Assembly (NCBI GenBank): GCA_028673005.1 | Contig: CM054118.1 | Coordinates: 3,121,410-3,185,409, forward strand | From: Tanypteryx hageni | Lineage: Eukaryota; Arthropoda; Insecta; Odonata; Petaluridae | Length of the DNA stretch: 64,000 bases | Reading direction: 5' to 3' | Translations under genes and position numbers: made by a program | Part shown: one piece after another, positions 55,016-64,000 of the stretch | Numbering within the stretch: position 1 is the stretch's first letter | Layout of the letters: each line of letters opens with the position of its first letter | Notes under the pieces: generated by a model | Seen by the model: only the letters and a program-made list of their open reading frames with translations | What the model was told of the DNA's origin: nothing | Databases searched by the model: none

Positions 55016-55853
55016 ACTTGTTACAATAAGTGCTCAAAATGGCCACCATCTTCTCCTAGGCTGGTTCTTGCTCTCTTTAAAAGAGATCTTGTTGCTGCGC
55101 GAAACATAACGCCATTAATTTTGATCTGCGCTGCAGTATCGTTGATGCAGTCTGACTTTCTTCTAAAGTTTGCACTTTCGTTTCATGAACAAGGCTTTTC
55201 ATATGGCTCCATAAGTAATAATCTTAAGAGCTCAAATCCGGCGTCCTTGGCGGCGAATTTTATGGCTCTCTCCGACCGATCCAGCGACCTTTAAACCGCT
55301 GGTTTAAGAATAATCGTTGCAAAGTGTGCTGGTGCACCGTCATGCTGAATGCACATACCTCATCTAACCTCAAGAGTCACAACTTTCAGAAGTTCCGGTA
55401 GGTGGTATTCAAGGAAGGTTCGGTATATCTGTGCAGTTAAACGATGTTCCAACACGAACGGTCTATTAAGTCTATCGTCAATAATACTGCACGAAATTTA
55501 TACAGAAAGTCTGTGTTGAAAATGAGTCTCGCTTGTTTCATTTGGACTCTCCAATGCCCTTGAATGGGAATTTCAATCATTTGTTATTCCATTTGTAGTG
55601 AACATTGCTTCGTCAGTAAAGAAAATGCGTGAAAACCGCTGATCATTTTGAACAATTCAGTTGCAGAATTCCATACGTGCAGGAAAATCTTCAGACTGAA
55701 AAGAATGCACATTCTGATGGTGAAATTGATAATAACTGTGACGGTTCAGAGTTCTCCATATACTCATTCGTGGACAGCTGCTGCCGCAGTCTAATCGCAG
55801 AATCCATAAACAAAATTAATATCAGCATACTCTTTATTAGCGTACACGGACAT
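55016..55853 (-). pseudogene. DUF4817/DDE transposase, broken
   Basis: Broken minus-strand frames. The start reads MSVYANKEYADINFVYGFC, the signature of the DUF4817 N-terminal domain. Then come DFPARMEFCN, FFTDEAMFTTNGITND (first catalytic Asp, at about 55588-55620) and CIQHDGAPAHFA (second Asp, at about 55319-55346), and the C-terminus EDGGHFEHLL at 55019-55053. The usual proline-rich block with the third acidic residue was not found and that region looks rearranged. Stops and frameshifts occur between all motifs. The part between the start and DFPAR is shorter than in intact relatives. Confidence 0.8.
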
Positions 55854-55994
55854 TTTGAAAAACAACAACAATCACCATGAGTCACACTCGTGAAACTCTA
55901 GCTATGGAATGTATCAAGCAAATTGACTACGCGGTGTATCAAGCGAACTAGTTACTATTGAACTAACTTATGTAGACCTGTGTACTCAACAGCG

Positions 55995-56132
55995 GCGCCA
56001 ATCAACAACTTTAAATGTCAAATACTCCTCTATTATTGAGAATAGGCAAAATGATTACTCACTATTTTCGACTTGTAATGACTTGCCCTAAACGTAGGTG
56101 AAGAATCGACCTCGCGTTGCGGGACATCCTGT
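55995..56132 (+). repeat. Right terminal inverted repeat
   Basis: Partner of 54836-54970. It ends CGCGTTGCGGGACATCCT and then runs through TGTATG(TG)n into (TA)n. Confidence 0.85.
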
Positions 56133-56133
56133 A

Positions 56134-56186
<53 letters not shown>

Positions 56187-56371
56187 GGCGAAAAGAATAC
56201 GAAAGAAAACAAGTGAGCGAGGAAGAGCAAAAGTCATCTGGATCCAAGTCTCGTCTCTTCCCTTTTTAATCTTCTCATCGCTGGCGTTTCTGAAGGCGAC
56301 AACCACTTGTCACCGATCACGTTCGATCCATCCTCCTCTTCTGCCACCTTAACCATCAGTCACGCAAGATG
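56187..56371 (+). other. Candidate host first exon: 5' UTR ending in ATG
   Basis: Unique-looking, non-repeat sequence ends CACGCAAG-ATG followed at once by GTGAGT (56372-56377), a near-consensus splice donor. An intron directly after the start codon is known in several conserved animal genes, calmodulin among them, but no later exon was found here. The sequence just upstream is the (TA)n run and the dead mariner-like element. Confidence 0.3.
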
Positions 56372-58863
56372 GTGAGTGTTAAAACATTTTATTGTGCAAA
56401 ACTTTCTGTCGGAATATGTTTTTGTTTAGCGCGTTTATTTTTGTGTCACACGAAGAAAATTTTAAGCGCGAGGGCTTGATGGATGGTTGATTATCGTAAA
56501 ATCGGTTTATTTTAAACCGACAAATGCGAGTTGGAAAAGAAGATTAATTAATTTCTACTTAGAATCGCAATTAGAAATATTTAAAGTTGACGAACGACTG
56601 ATAAACTCGATAGTTTACGAAATCATAAAATGTTTAGTGTTTATACAAGGCTAATACTCTCTGCGTCTTATAATAATAGGCGCTATTTTTATGGAAAGTT
56701 CAGATTGGGTATTGTTCACAATAAAAATCCCTGAGATAATTCTTTCGTGTTTTTTATGAGTATATAGATGTAACCATAATGGCCAGCACATGTTTGTAAC
56801 TTTTTTTACGTTTTGTTGTTTCAAATGGAACGTTTCAATTATAATTCATTGTTTTTATTTTACCTCAAATTAGAAGCGAATCCGTTTGAAAATTTCTAAC
56901 CAGAAAATTATACTTTCCCGTTCAACTAGCCAGTCAAGATTAATATCCTTCAAAAACCAAATACCCCAACAAAAAATCGAATTCATCAGAATTAGAAAAA
57001 TTCTACCCCGGACGTGTTTTGAGAACGCTCGAAGTTGTCGTTACATCAAGCAATAATATGGTTTTTACTTGTCTCAAGCTCGTAGTCTACCGAACGAGAA
57101 AATATGTTTTCCTTCGGTATTTTTGTGCCAAATAATAAACGGCCGAATGAAAGAATTTACTTGTCACGATAAGCTGCTGTAAGAATGAAATTCTCGACAT
57201 TCCCTCGCCCTTACTAAAATAATATCGCTTACGCCGGATCTACGGGAGAACAAACACTCTTACCCTTCACACAGGATTAGATCGGTGAAAACGAGTTTTC
57301 ACAGCAAATATAGTGCCGATCTTTTTTTCCTTCGAACAAGCTCTTCGGGAGAATAAAAAAGAAACACGCGTAACGGCCGCATTAAAATGAAAAACTCCCA
57401 TATCCAGCGCTGCGAAAATCCATTGCTCGAAAAAATATAATAGCAGTTTAAGGATAAATGCTCCATTTTCCCAGAAATCATTTCGGAAATATATTTTTCG
57501 TGGTTTCTATGCCAAATAGATCGTCAGTTGTTCGGTTTAACTTCCTTAATTGAACTAGGAGAGAGACAGGGAGGGAAAGGAGTGAATCTGTCCCTCTCTC
57601 TCTCCCTCCCTCCTCTTTATCACTCCTATCTCTCTCTCTCTCTCTCTCTCTCTCCATCCCTCCTCTTTCTCACTCCTCTCCTCCCATGTCTCTCCCTCTT
57701 TCTCTCTACTCTCCATTGCTCTCCTTTCTTATTCCTCACTCTTTCTCTCTCTTCCTCTCTCTCCCTCCCTCTCTACTTCTCTCTCCCTCTCTCTCCCTTC
57801 TTCACTCCATATCTCTCTTCCAATCTCCCCCCCTCTCTCTCCTATTCTCCTCCCCTTCTCTCTCCTTCTCTTTCTCCCTATCTTTCTCTCTTTCCCTCAT
57901 CCTATTTGCCTAGCTCACCCTCATCTCCCTCTACCTCTTTCATTCTCTCCACACTCCCTCTATCATCTCCTCTTTCCCTCTATCGTTCACACGCAGTGTA
58001 ACATACCCTCTTTGTACTACTTCGCTTAATGCTATTTTTATCCGCCTACTTTTCTACTTCATCTTTAGAAAAAATAATTTGGTATATCAGTTTATCTTAT
58101 CGTCGCACGTGCAACATTTTCTCCTGTTATTTAATTATTTCGAAGTCTTTTAAACAATTCCATTTTTGGGTTGGCTTAACGAATTAGTTTTTTAAGCTTG
58201 GCATTGAAAAAACTAGCACATCGGTGGTGTAATCATCAATATATTAATCGATAGATTTCTAGTCCGTTACTCTGCTACCCTTTATCTACTTTTTTCACGC
58301 TTCCGCTAATGTCGCGTTGAAAATACGAAGATGTTTGTGCGAATTCTCGCCCCTGTCAAAAATGTATTTTGTTTCCGTCATTTTCATTGCAAATCTGAGC
58401 TTTCATTTGCAACCATATGTCCGCCCCTCTCCGGGTAAGCTTTTCATCAAAGAACACTTTTGACTCACGCTAGCATGCCGTCATAAGTTTTCTGATGTTT
58501 CTCTTGTGAATATTTTGTCTTGCTCAGATAAACAAAAGCTTATGTTGGGAAAGTGATATCTGAATGCAAACATCGCACGTCGATGCCAAGCATTTTATAT
58601 CACGGAGGGGGGCGGTGGATAAAACGCAAGGACTAATTCGATGATTCGATTCGATGATGAAACCTTTATTGAAACTCTGCAGATGACATGCAGGTAATTA
58701 AATCGAATGAAATTGTACCAGGAGAGTCGTGTAATTTCACCTAGTACAATTCAGAAGTCTAATTATCACTATTTCGTGGATGTGGTACCTAGCTGTAAAG
58801 ACCTTTTTGAATTGGTGATCTTAAATCGCATTATACTCTTCTGGCTTAGTCAATGCAGTTAAG
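56372..58863. other. Intergenic or intronic stretch with a CT-rich tract
   Basis: 57590-57990 is a pyrimidine repeat whose 157-codon frame is low complexity and not a gene. The remaining AT-rich sequence would be intron if the candidate exon at 56187 is real. No coding exon is visible. Confidence 0.55.
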
Positions 58864-58878
58864 CATCAGTTTTTAGTA
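58864..58878 (+). repeat. 15-bp direct repeat, left (target-site duplication)
   Basis: CATCAGTTTTTAGTA, identical to 59261-59275. The two copies bracket the palindromic tRNA-like element. Confidence 0.8.
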
Positions 58879-58909
58879 GTGGGAATAATTTTGAAACGAG
58901 AAAAAAGTC

Positions 58910-58980
58910 TGCTATGACCGGGAATCGAACCCGGGTCTTCCACTTGCCGGGCGGATATTCTACCACTGAACTATCTTAAC
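58910..58980 (-). tRNA. tRNA-like sequence, left arm (Gly-like body, anticodon position GGC)
   Basis: Folds as a cloverleaf. The acceptor GTTAAGA/TCATAGC has one A-A mismatch, the D arm is GTTC/GAAT with AGTGGTA loop, the anticodon stem is TCCGC/GTGGA, and the T arm is CCGGG/CCCGG with a perfect B box GGTTCGATTCC. The anticodon loop CCGGCAA places GGC at the anticodon, with C instead of the universal T at position 33, so translation use is doubtful. A T6 run directly downstream would stop RNA polymerase III. Confidence 0.55.
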
Positions 58981-59110
58981 AGATCAATTTTCTCGTTTCT
59001 GGACGCGGATGTTTTCTTTGAGTACATCCGTTGGGGCAGTTTGATACTAGCTTGGCTAGTTTCGTCCCAACCAAGAAAACATCCGCGTTAATAAACGAGA
59101 AAATTGTTCT

Positions 59111-59181
59111 GCTAAGATAGTTCAGTGGTAGAATATCCGCCCGGCAAGTGGAAGACCCGGGTTTGATTCCCGGTCATAGCA
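59111..59181 (+). tRNA. tRNA-like sequence, right arm (Gly-like body, anticodon position GGC)
   Basis: Same fold as the left arm: GCTAAGA/TCATAGC acceptor, anticodon stem 59136-59140 with 59148-59152, loop CCGGCAA, T arm 59157-59173. The B box has one change (GGTTTGATTCC). A T6 run follows at 59185-59191. It lacks T33. It is transcribable in principle by polymerase III and runs away from the left-arm copy. Confidence 0.55.
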
Positions 59182-59260
59182 GACTTTTTTCTCGTTTCAA
59201 AATTATTCCCAACATTACAGCTTATGCCTGTCTGCATAGGATCTTTAGATCGCTTTATTC

Positions 59261-59275
59261 CATCAGTTTTTAGTA
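59261..59275 (+). repeat. 15-bp direct repeat, right (target-site duplication)
   Basis: Identical to 58864-58878. Confidence 0.8.
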
Positions 59276-60364
59276 TGTTTTTTCGGAGAAATTTAATATT
59301 TTATTAACGGCGAATTTGTATTTTAGAAAGGGTTTTCTCTTCTGATTCGAGGACGCGACGCGAAACCGGTTTAAATACCGGGCGTTACTTTTGCCCCTGA
59401 CACTTTTTTCGAAGTTAATGGTATTTGTTTCAGTTTCAGTCGCTGAGATCAAACATTGAGAATAAAATTATTGGTTTAAAACTAAAAGTGTTTATTCTGA
59501 TTGTTCTTTGTAGTCATTGGGTATATGATATATTTGCCATGTATCGTTTTTATATAGTTAAAAATGCGTCGTTCCTTCATTTTTCTGATGCGGACTTGAA
59601 TATGATTTTGCATTTGATACATTTTAGCTTCATCGGCATTTATTTTGCAGCTTATCAAAGCTGAAAATCTTGTATGAAAACTTTAGTTTTACATATGTAT
59701 TTTGAGTTTTAGTTTAGTATAATGTGTGGGATTTTTTTGGATAGCATTACCGTTAATTTTAGAATGTGTTACATACAAAATTACCGTGCCTTTCATTTCA
59801 ATGCGTAATACACAACAGTCTTTGTAAAAAAATACACATTTAATTACGTCGCTTCTTACAGAGGATTGCTCATCTCTTGTATGCTTATAAGGGACCTCAC
59901 TCAAAGTTTGTTTAAAATATTTTTCAGACGGGTAACTTTATACCGTTTATTCTAAAGGTATAGCATAAATTAGTCTTCTTCTCAAGTTCTCCATCCCCGC
60001 CACCTTCGACCTCTACTAACATAGCCCTGTATTACAACTTGGTAGAATTCCATAAGACCTTCTATTGTTCTGTCTTTCTGTTACTATCATCTTTTCTTTC
60101 TCTCTCTCCCTCTCTCTTATTCTCTCCCTCTCTCTCCTTCATCTTTCCAAACGCGACCTTCTCAAAGTCCTTTGGGGAAACCTCTCAAGTTTAACTCGAT
60201 GGGGATGTCCTATGTAAGAACACTTTCCCTTCTCACGCCCATTCCTGACGGGGCCTTTCTCTCTCACACACACCCTTCTTTATTCTTATTCTTCCATTTT
60301 GCCATCTTTCTCCCTTTCATACCTTCTGCTTTTCCAAAAAGTTGCGAGGTGGAACACATTTAGA
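59276..60364. other. Intergenic stretch, no gene seen
   Basis: AT-rich. Short CT tract at 60095-60145. No gene recognised. Confidence 0.6.
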
Positions 60365-60905
60365 AGAAGAAAAAGTCAAAGAGACATGTTACTTTTCTTT
60401 AGTTAGACCGCTGCTGGAGTATGCGTCGAGCATATGGGATCCGTACGAGAAAGGATTAATCGCCGAGTTAGAGAAGGTGCAGCGAAAAGCTGCTAGATTC
60501 GTCAAAAATTTGTTATGATATAAATAAAAGCGTTACAGGCCTGATACAGGATTTAGGATGGGAATCACTAGCTGAGTGCCGATCACGTGCTAGGTTAAAA
60601 CTTCTTGAAAGATTTAGAACGAGTACTTTCTCCAGCGACGTCAAAGAAATAATAAGAACTCCCACCTATATCGGTGGAATTGACCATCCTCGTAAAATAA
60701 GAGAGATAGCCCGTAGGACGGAGAGATACAAAGGCTCATTTTTCTCTAGAACGATAGCTGAGCAGAATAAAACTTGCAATCAAAAGTAACCTCGCGTAGG
60801 GGCGTAAACTCAGACATAACTTTGGAGTTTTCCCCTTGGTGTTTATGCACCCCCTGCCACACACCCTTGCGGTGGCTTGCAGGGTAAATTGTAGATGTAG
60901 ATGAA
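60365..60905 (+). pseudogene. CR1-type LINE 3' end (copy C8), 5'-truncated
   Basis: Begins in the RT thumb (VKETCYFSLVRPLLEYASSIWDP), then KGLIAELEKVQRKAARFVK. A frameshift follows near 60515, then the YIGG and REIARRTERYKGSFF region. The 3' UTR has GGTG-tttatg-CACC, CCCTGC paired with GCAGGG, and a GTAGATGTAGATG tail to about 60903. Confidence 0.8.
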
Positions 60906-60906
60906 T

Positions 60907-61960
60907 ACTTATAATAATAATAATATAATAATAATTTATTTGCTGTAGTGACCTCTGTATGGGGCATTACATTGTCAAGGTCATAGTAAAAATAAAAGGA
61001 CAGTAGAATACAATATAGAAAAGTGCACAAACATGGCAATACAGTACAAAAGACACCATTTGTGTAGATTTTTACAATTTTTCAGAGATAAACTCATTGA
61101 TGCTATAGTAAGCCCCCTTTAACATCATATCCCTGACATTTCTTTTAAATATAATTGCAGTCATAGATTTAAAATTAATAGGGAGTGAATTGTACAATTT
61201 TTTACTAGAATATTCATAATTTTTTTGGCTTGTAGCAAGCCCACAGTATTTTATATCAATATTTTTACAATATCTAGTTTCATATTTGTGAATATCACCA
61301 TGTAAAACATTTTTGAAGCCAGAGTGAACATAACCGGTAGACTCCAAGATATAGACACAGGGTAATGTTAAGATATTGCTACATCTAAAAACATCTCTAC
61401 AATGTTCTCTTGGTTTGAGATTATGTATAATTCTTATTGCCTTTTTCTGCATAATAAATATCTGTTTACTAGCATTTGATGCTCCCCATAATAGAATACC
61501 GTATGACATAACACTATGAAATAAAGGTAAATAGGCACATCTGAGGGTATCATAGGATACCTGCCCTTAATCTTATTAAAAGATACCTTAATTTTGCAAA
61601 TTTATTTTCTAAATATTCAATGTGCTTCTTCCAAGTTAGCCCAGGGTCCAAAACTATGCCTAGCCGTTTGCCTGTTTCATTTCTGTTTGAGAAACTTTTT
61701 GATGGGTTAAAATGTATATATTTTGATTTTTGGTAACATTGAGACTTAATTTATTGCAGGCAAACCATTCCTCCAATTTCTCCATGGATTTTTTGATTTC
61801 CCTTTCGTTTTCCTCAGGATTTGAGTTTTTAACAAAAAAACTAGTATCATCGGCAAATTGGAGGGTATATGACATAATATTTCCTGGGCAATCATTAAAA
61901 TACAGCATAATAAGAAGCGGACAAAGTATTGAACTCTAAGGGACATCAACCACACCTTCC
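60907..61960 (-). mobile_element. LINE fragment, family G (Jockey/CR1 group), 5'-truncated
   Basis: Minus-strand element with an AAT-rich 3' tail (60907-60935) that meets the GTAGAT tail of the preceding CR1 copy. The RT part and C-terminal region are visible. The 5' end lies inside the RT near GVPQGS-equivalent sequence at about 61940. Confidence 0.75.
61072..61940 (-). pseudogene. Family G RT, C-terminal part
   Basis: 61660-61908 has MLYFNDCPGN and LQFADDTSFFVKN (active site FADD), then EWFACNKLSLNVTKNQ. A frameshift or loss lies near 61570-61650. 61072-61509 is open and has SYGILLWGASNASKQIFIMQ, KKAIRIIHNLKPREHCRDVF and LYNSLPINFKSM, typical of the C-terminal end of arthropod Jockey-group RT proteins. 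GVPQG at the upstream edge reads GVVDVP, so it is damaged. Confidence 0.75.
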
Positions 61961-62195
61961 TGACCGCTGCAAATACCTCGGCGCTATGCGCTTTGCATTC
62001 AGCCTCGATAGTTTCGATAAAACTTGTCGTTGAGTATTCCTTGTCGTACTGTATTTTAATACAAATGCATAGAGAATAATTGTGATAATTTACTATATAA
62101 TCATTAATAATTGCAAACTCTGATAGAATAGTCAGTCAAGTTACTACGACATCAAATTACGCGAAATATAACACAAAGCTACGTAAAGTACCTAC
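61961..62195. other. Short spacer, nothing recognised
   Basis: Between family G and the next CR1 copy. No feature seen. Confidence 0.5.
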
Positions 62196-64000
62196 ATCTA
62201 CATTATACCCTGCAAGTCACCTTTTTGGTGGATGGCAGGGGGTGCAGTGCACCAAGGGTCCGTAGTTTTCCTACGTTATCTTTTTCTATTATGGTCTCTT
62301 ATCGTCCTAGGGAAAAACGATCCTCTATATCGCTCCATTCTACAGTCGATCTCGCGAATCTTATCCTCACTGTCCTGCCTTACGAGATACGTCGGGCTTC
62401 TGATAAGTCCTACTAACTCATTCGCTAGTCCCTCCGACATAAATTTTTTCGGTAGTTTAATTCTAGCCTGCAGCCTACGTTCCTCTAACGATGTCCATTT
62501 CAGATTTTCTATTAATGATGTTACGCTTTGTTTACTATCGTAATTCCTCTTTACAAATCTAGCTGCCCTGCGCTGAACCTTTTCTATCTCGTTAGTGAGA
62601 TCCTTTTCGTAAGGATCCCACACAGCTGAAGCATATTCGACCTGCGGTCATTTTGGAGATACTGGTGGTCTTCCGGATTGCTTATTTCTCTATAGATGAC
62701 GGTGTCGTCCGCGAAAAGCCTAATTTTACTTCTGACTACTGAGCTGATATTCTTTATATAAATTAGAAATAATAACGGACCAATTACACTACCCTGTGGA
62801 ACGCCAGAGACAACCTCCACTAAGTTCGAAGATTTCCCATCTATAACAACCATCTGCTTCCTATGATTTAAAAATTCACGGATCCAACTAACGATTTTAG
62901 AATTAACGCCTAAGGTTTCTAATTTCGTTATTAACTTCCTGTGAGGTACCTTATCAAAGGCTTTCCTAAAATCTAAGAAGATGGCATCTACCTGCGTATT
63001 CTTTTCTCCGCTTCTTAGTAAACAATTAACAAAAAGACCGAGCTGAGTATCACATGACCTACCTTTCCTGAAGCCGTGTTGACAATCATCTAACAATAAA
63101 TTACTATCAAGAAATCGCATTATGTTGCTAACGAGTATATGCTCGAGAATCTTACACGATATCGAAGTTAAAAAAATCGGCCTGTAATTTTCTGGGTTCT
63201 CCTTGTCGCCACCCTTATGAATTGGGATAACGTGCGCTAACCTCCAGTCGCTAGAGACCTCTGCGCGAGAAATGGATTTCTCGAAGATTATCAGAAGAAA
63301 AGGTGCTATTTCTTCAGCTAATTCTTTTAAAACGCAAGCAGGATTTTTTTCGGGGCCAGTGGCTTTGTTATGTCTGATGGAACTTAATTTCTTTGCTATT
63401 CCCACCTCAGAAAATACTATATCGTCCATCAGGTCCCCCCTTATTGCGGGTGCATAATGTACGCAATGGTCGCTGACGGCTGTGAATGCTTTTACAAAAT
63501 GACCGTTTAACAGGTTGGCTTTCTCTACGCTATCATAAATAACGGCACCCGAGTCATTACGCCCGGAAGGTACTGTAGGGCCTCTACCTTGGACCTCTCT
63601 CACATAAAACCAAAACGCTTTAGGGTCCTCCTTCAAATAATTATTTAATACCTTATTCCGGAAGTTAGTAAAAGCCTCGCGCATAGTAATTCTCCCTTTA
63701 GCGCGGGATTCCTTATACGTCTTAACTTTAGTTGCTCTATATTCATCGGATGATGTAGACGGCACATTTTTTATTTTCGCGCTGCTTATTCTCTGACGCC
63801 TAAGCGCACTCCTAAATTGCTTATTGTACCAACGTGGCTCTTTATTGTCGAACTTCAAATTAATTGGAATGTACTACTCGATACTCTCTACAATTATATA
63901 CTTGAATAGTTTCCATGACGACTCAGTACCTGATCGTTCGGTCATATCACGGAAGCCAGGTAGTATTTCTCGTAGGCGCGACCTGAAGCTTGAAAAGTTT
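62196..64000 (-). mobile_element. CR1-type LINE, copy C3, running off the right edge
   Basis: Minus-strand copy very close to C1. The GTAGAT tail and intact double hairpin (62208-62253) lie at the left, RT upstream, and the endonuclease end is cut by the window. Most of the sequence differs from C1 at only a few percent of bases by eye, so the two share a recent source. Confidence 0.9.
62276..63858 (-). pseudogene. CR1 RT, copy C3, with an internal deletion
   Basis: One RT frame of 424 codons (62584-63858) includes NKATGPEKNPACV, IHKGGDKENPENYRPI, QHGFRKGRSCDTQLGLF, FLDFRKAFDKVPH, SGVPQGSVIGPLLF and FADD at 62705-62716. About 310 bp found in C1 (after FADD, at LQND, up to RPQVEYAS) are missing near 62650, with GACC at both break points. 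The remaining C-terminus is read in another frame (62276-62623). Upstream, TAG 63874-63876 ends the frame at the same codon as TAG 24780 in C1. Confidence 0.85.

Larger units (their letters stand above)
54836..56132 (-). mobile_element. Mariner-superfamily DNA transposon (DUF4817 type), dead
   Basis: Inverted ends of about 130 bp. The left begins AGGGTGTCCCGCAACGCGAGG (54836 on); the right, read on the other strand, begins AGGATGTCCCGCAACGCGAGG. The 1.3-kb length and TA surroundings fit the TA-targeting Tc1/mariner superfamily. The single minus-strand transposase gene is a pseudogene. Confidence 0.85.
58879..59260 (+). mobile_element. Palindromic SINE-like element with two inverted tRNA-like arms
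   Basis: A 382-bp insertion. Arms of about 135 bp (58880-59015 and 59078-59212) are inverted copies of each other with few mismatches. Each arm carries a tRNA-like gene pointing outward. A 47-bp tail (59214-59260) follows only the right arm, and then the 15-bp direct repeat. The long target duplication points to LINE-type insertion rather than a DNA transposon (inference). Confidence 0.75.

Noticed and set aside
55629..55880. Plus-strand 83-codon ORF within the mariner-like element
   Set aside because: Opposite strand of the transposase remnant; motifs read on the minus strand.
57528..58001. 157-codon ORF
   Set aside because: Low-complexity CT repeat; no start context or domain.
1..64000. 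CRISPR array, operons, phage or bacterial genes
   Set aside because: No spaced direct repeats or prokaryotic gene layout; all repeats are microsatellites or eukaryotic transposons.

Overview
The window is animal nuclear DNA, most likely from an arthropod and probably an insect. It has no operons, ribosome-binding sites or phage genes. It is AT-rich, full of (AT)n and CT-type microsatellites, and packed with decayed non-LTR retrotransposons. A DUF4817-type mariner-like transposon, two small hAT-type elements, a tRNA-derived SINE and a palindromic tRNA-like element are also present. Roughly 60% of the window is recognisable transposable element. No complete host gene was found. There are only two weak host candidates: an ORF with one membrane segment at 31854-32069, and a possible first exon ending in ATG|GTGAGT at 56369-56377.

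Layout. 1-2130: RTE-type element, family A, 3' part, with a second short 3' end stacked on it. 2140-2710: CT tract. 4343-11665: CR1-type element (family C) on the minus strand, split by a GC-rich Jockey-type element (6693-11011) flanked by an 11-bp target duplication. 14205-17541: nearly full RTE family A copy with 5' leader, endonuclease and broken RT. 18738-20012: 5'-truncated CR1 copy. 21375-29400: four or five LINE pieces head to tail on the plus strand (CR1 tail, CR1 PHD+esterase ORF1, a near-complete CR1 and a second CR1/Jockey-group family, E). 30953-31178 and 32584-32861: hAT-type MITEs with 8-bp target duplications. 35628-42358: three copies of RTE family B in minus, plus and minus orientation around AT microsatellites. 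42600-43470: probable Penelope-like fragment. 47233-53045: LINE tail, minus-strand CR1 fragment and a two-ORF LINE (family F) that carries a short CR1-tail-like insert and a SINE. 54836-56132: DUF4817 mariner-like element. 58879-59260: inverted pair of tRNA-like genes inside a 15-bp direct repeat. 60365-64000: CR1 tail, an opposing LINE fragment (family G), and a minus-strand CR1 copy that runs off the window.

The LINE ORFs encode what retrotransposition needs: apurinic-type endonuclease to nick the target, RT to copy the RNA from the nick (target-primed reverse transcription), and ORF1 proteins (CCHC gag, PHD/esterase or coiled-coil type) to package RNA. Almost every copy has stops or frameshifts, so most are inactive.

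The most interesting signals are RNA structures at the element ends. Both RTE families end in a UNCG-tetraloop hairpin plus (ATG)n. The CR1 copies end in a double hairpin plus (GTAGAT)n. Two F-type tails share a hairpin whose closing pair is changed on both sides. The palindromic element holds two divergent tRNA-like units, each with A box, B box and T6 terminator. All functional statements are sequence-based inference; no searches were run.
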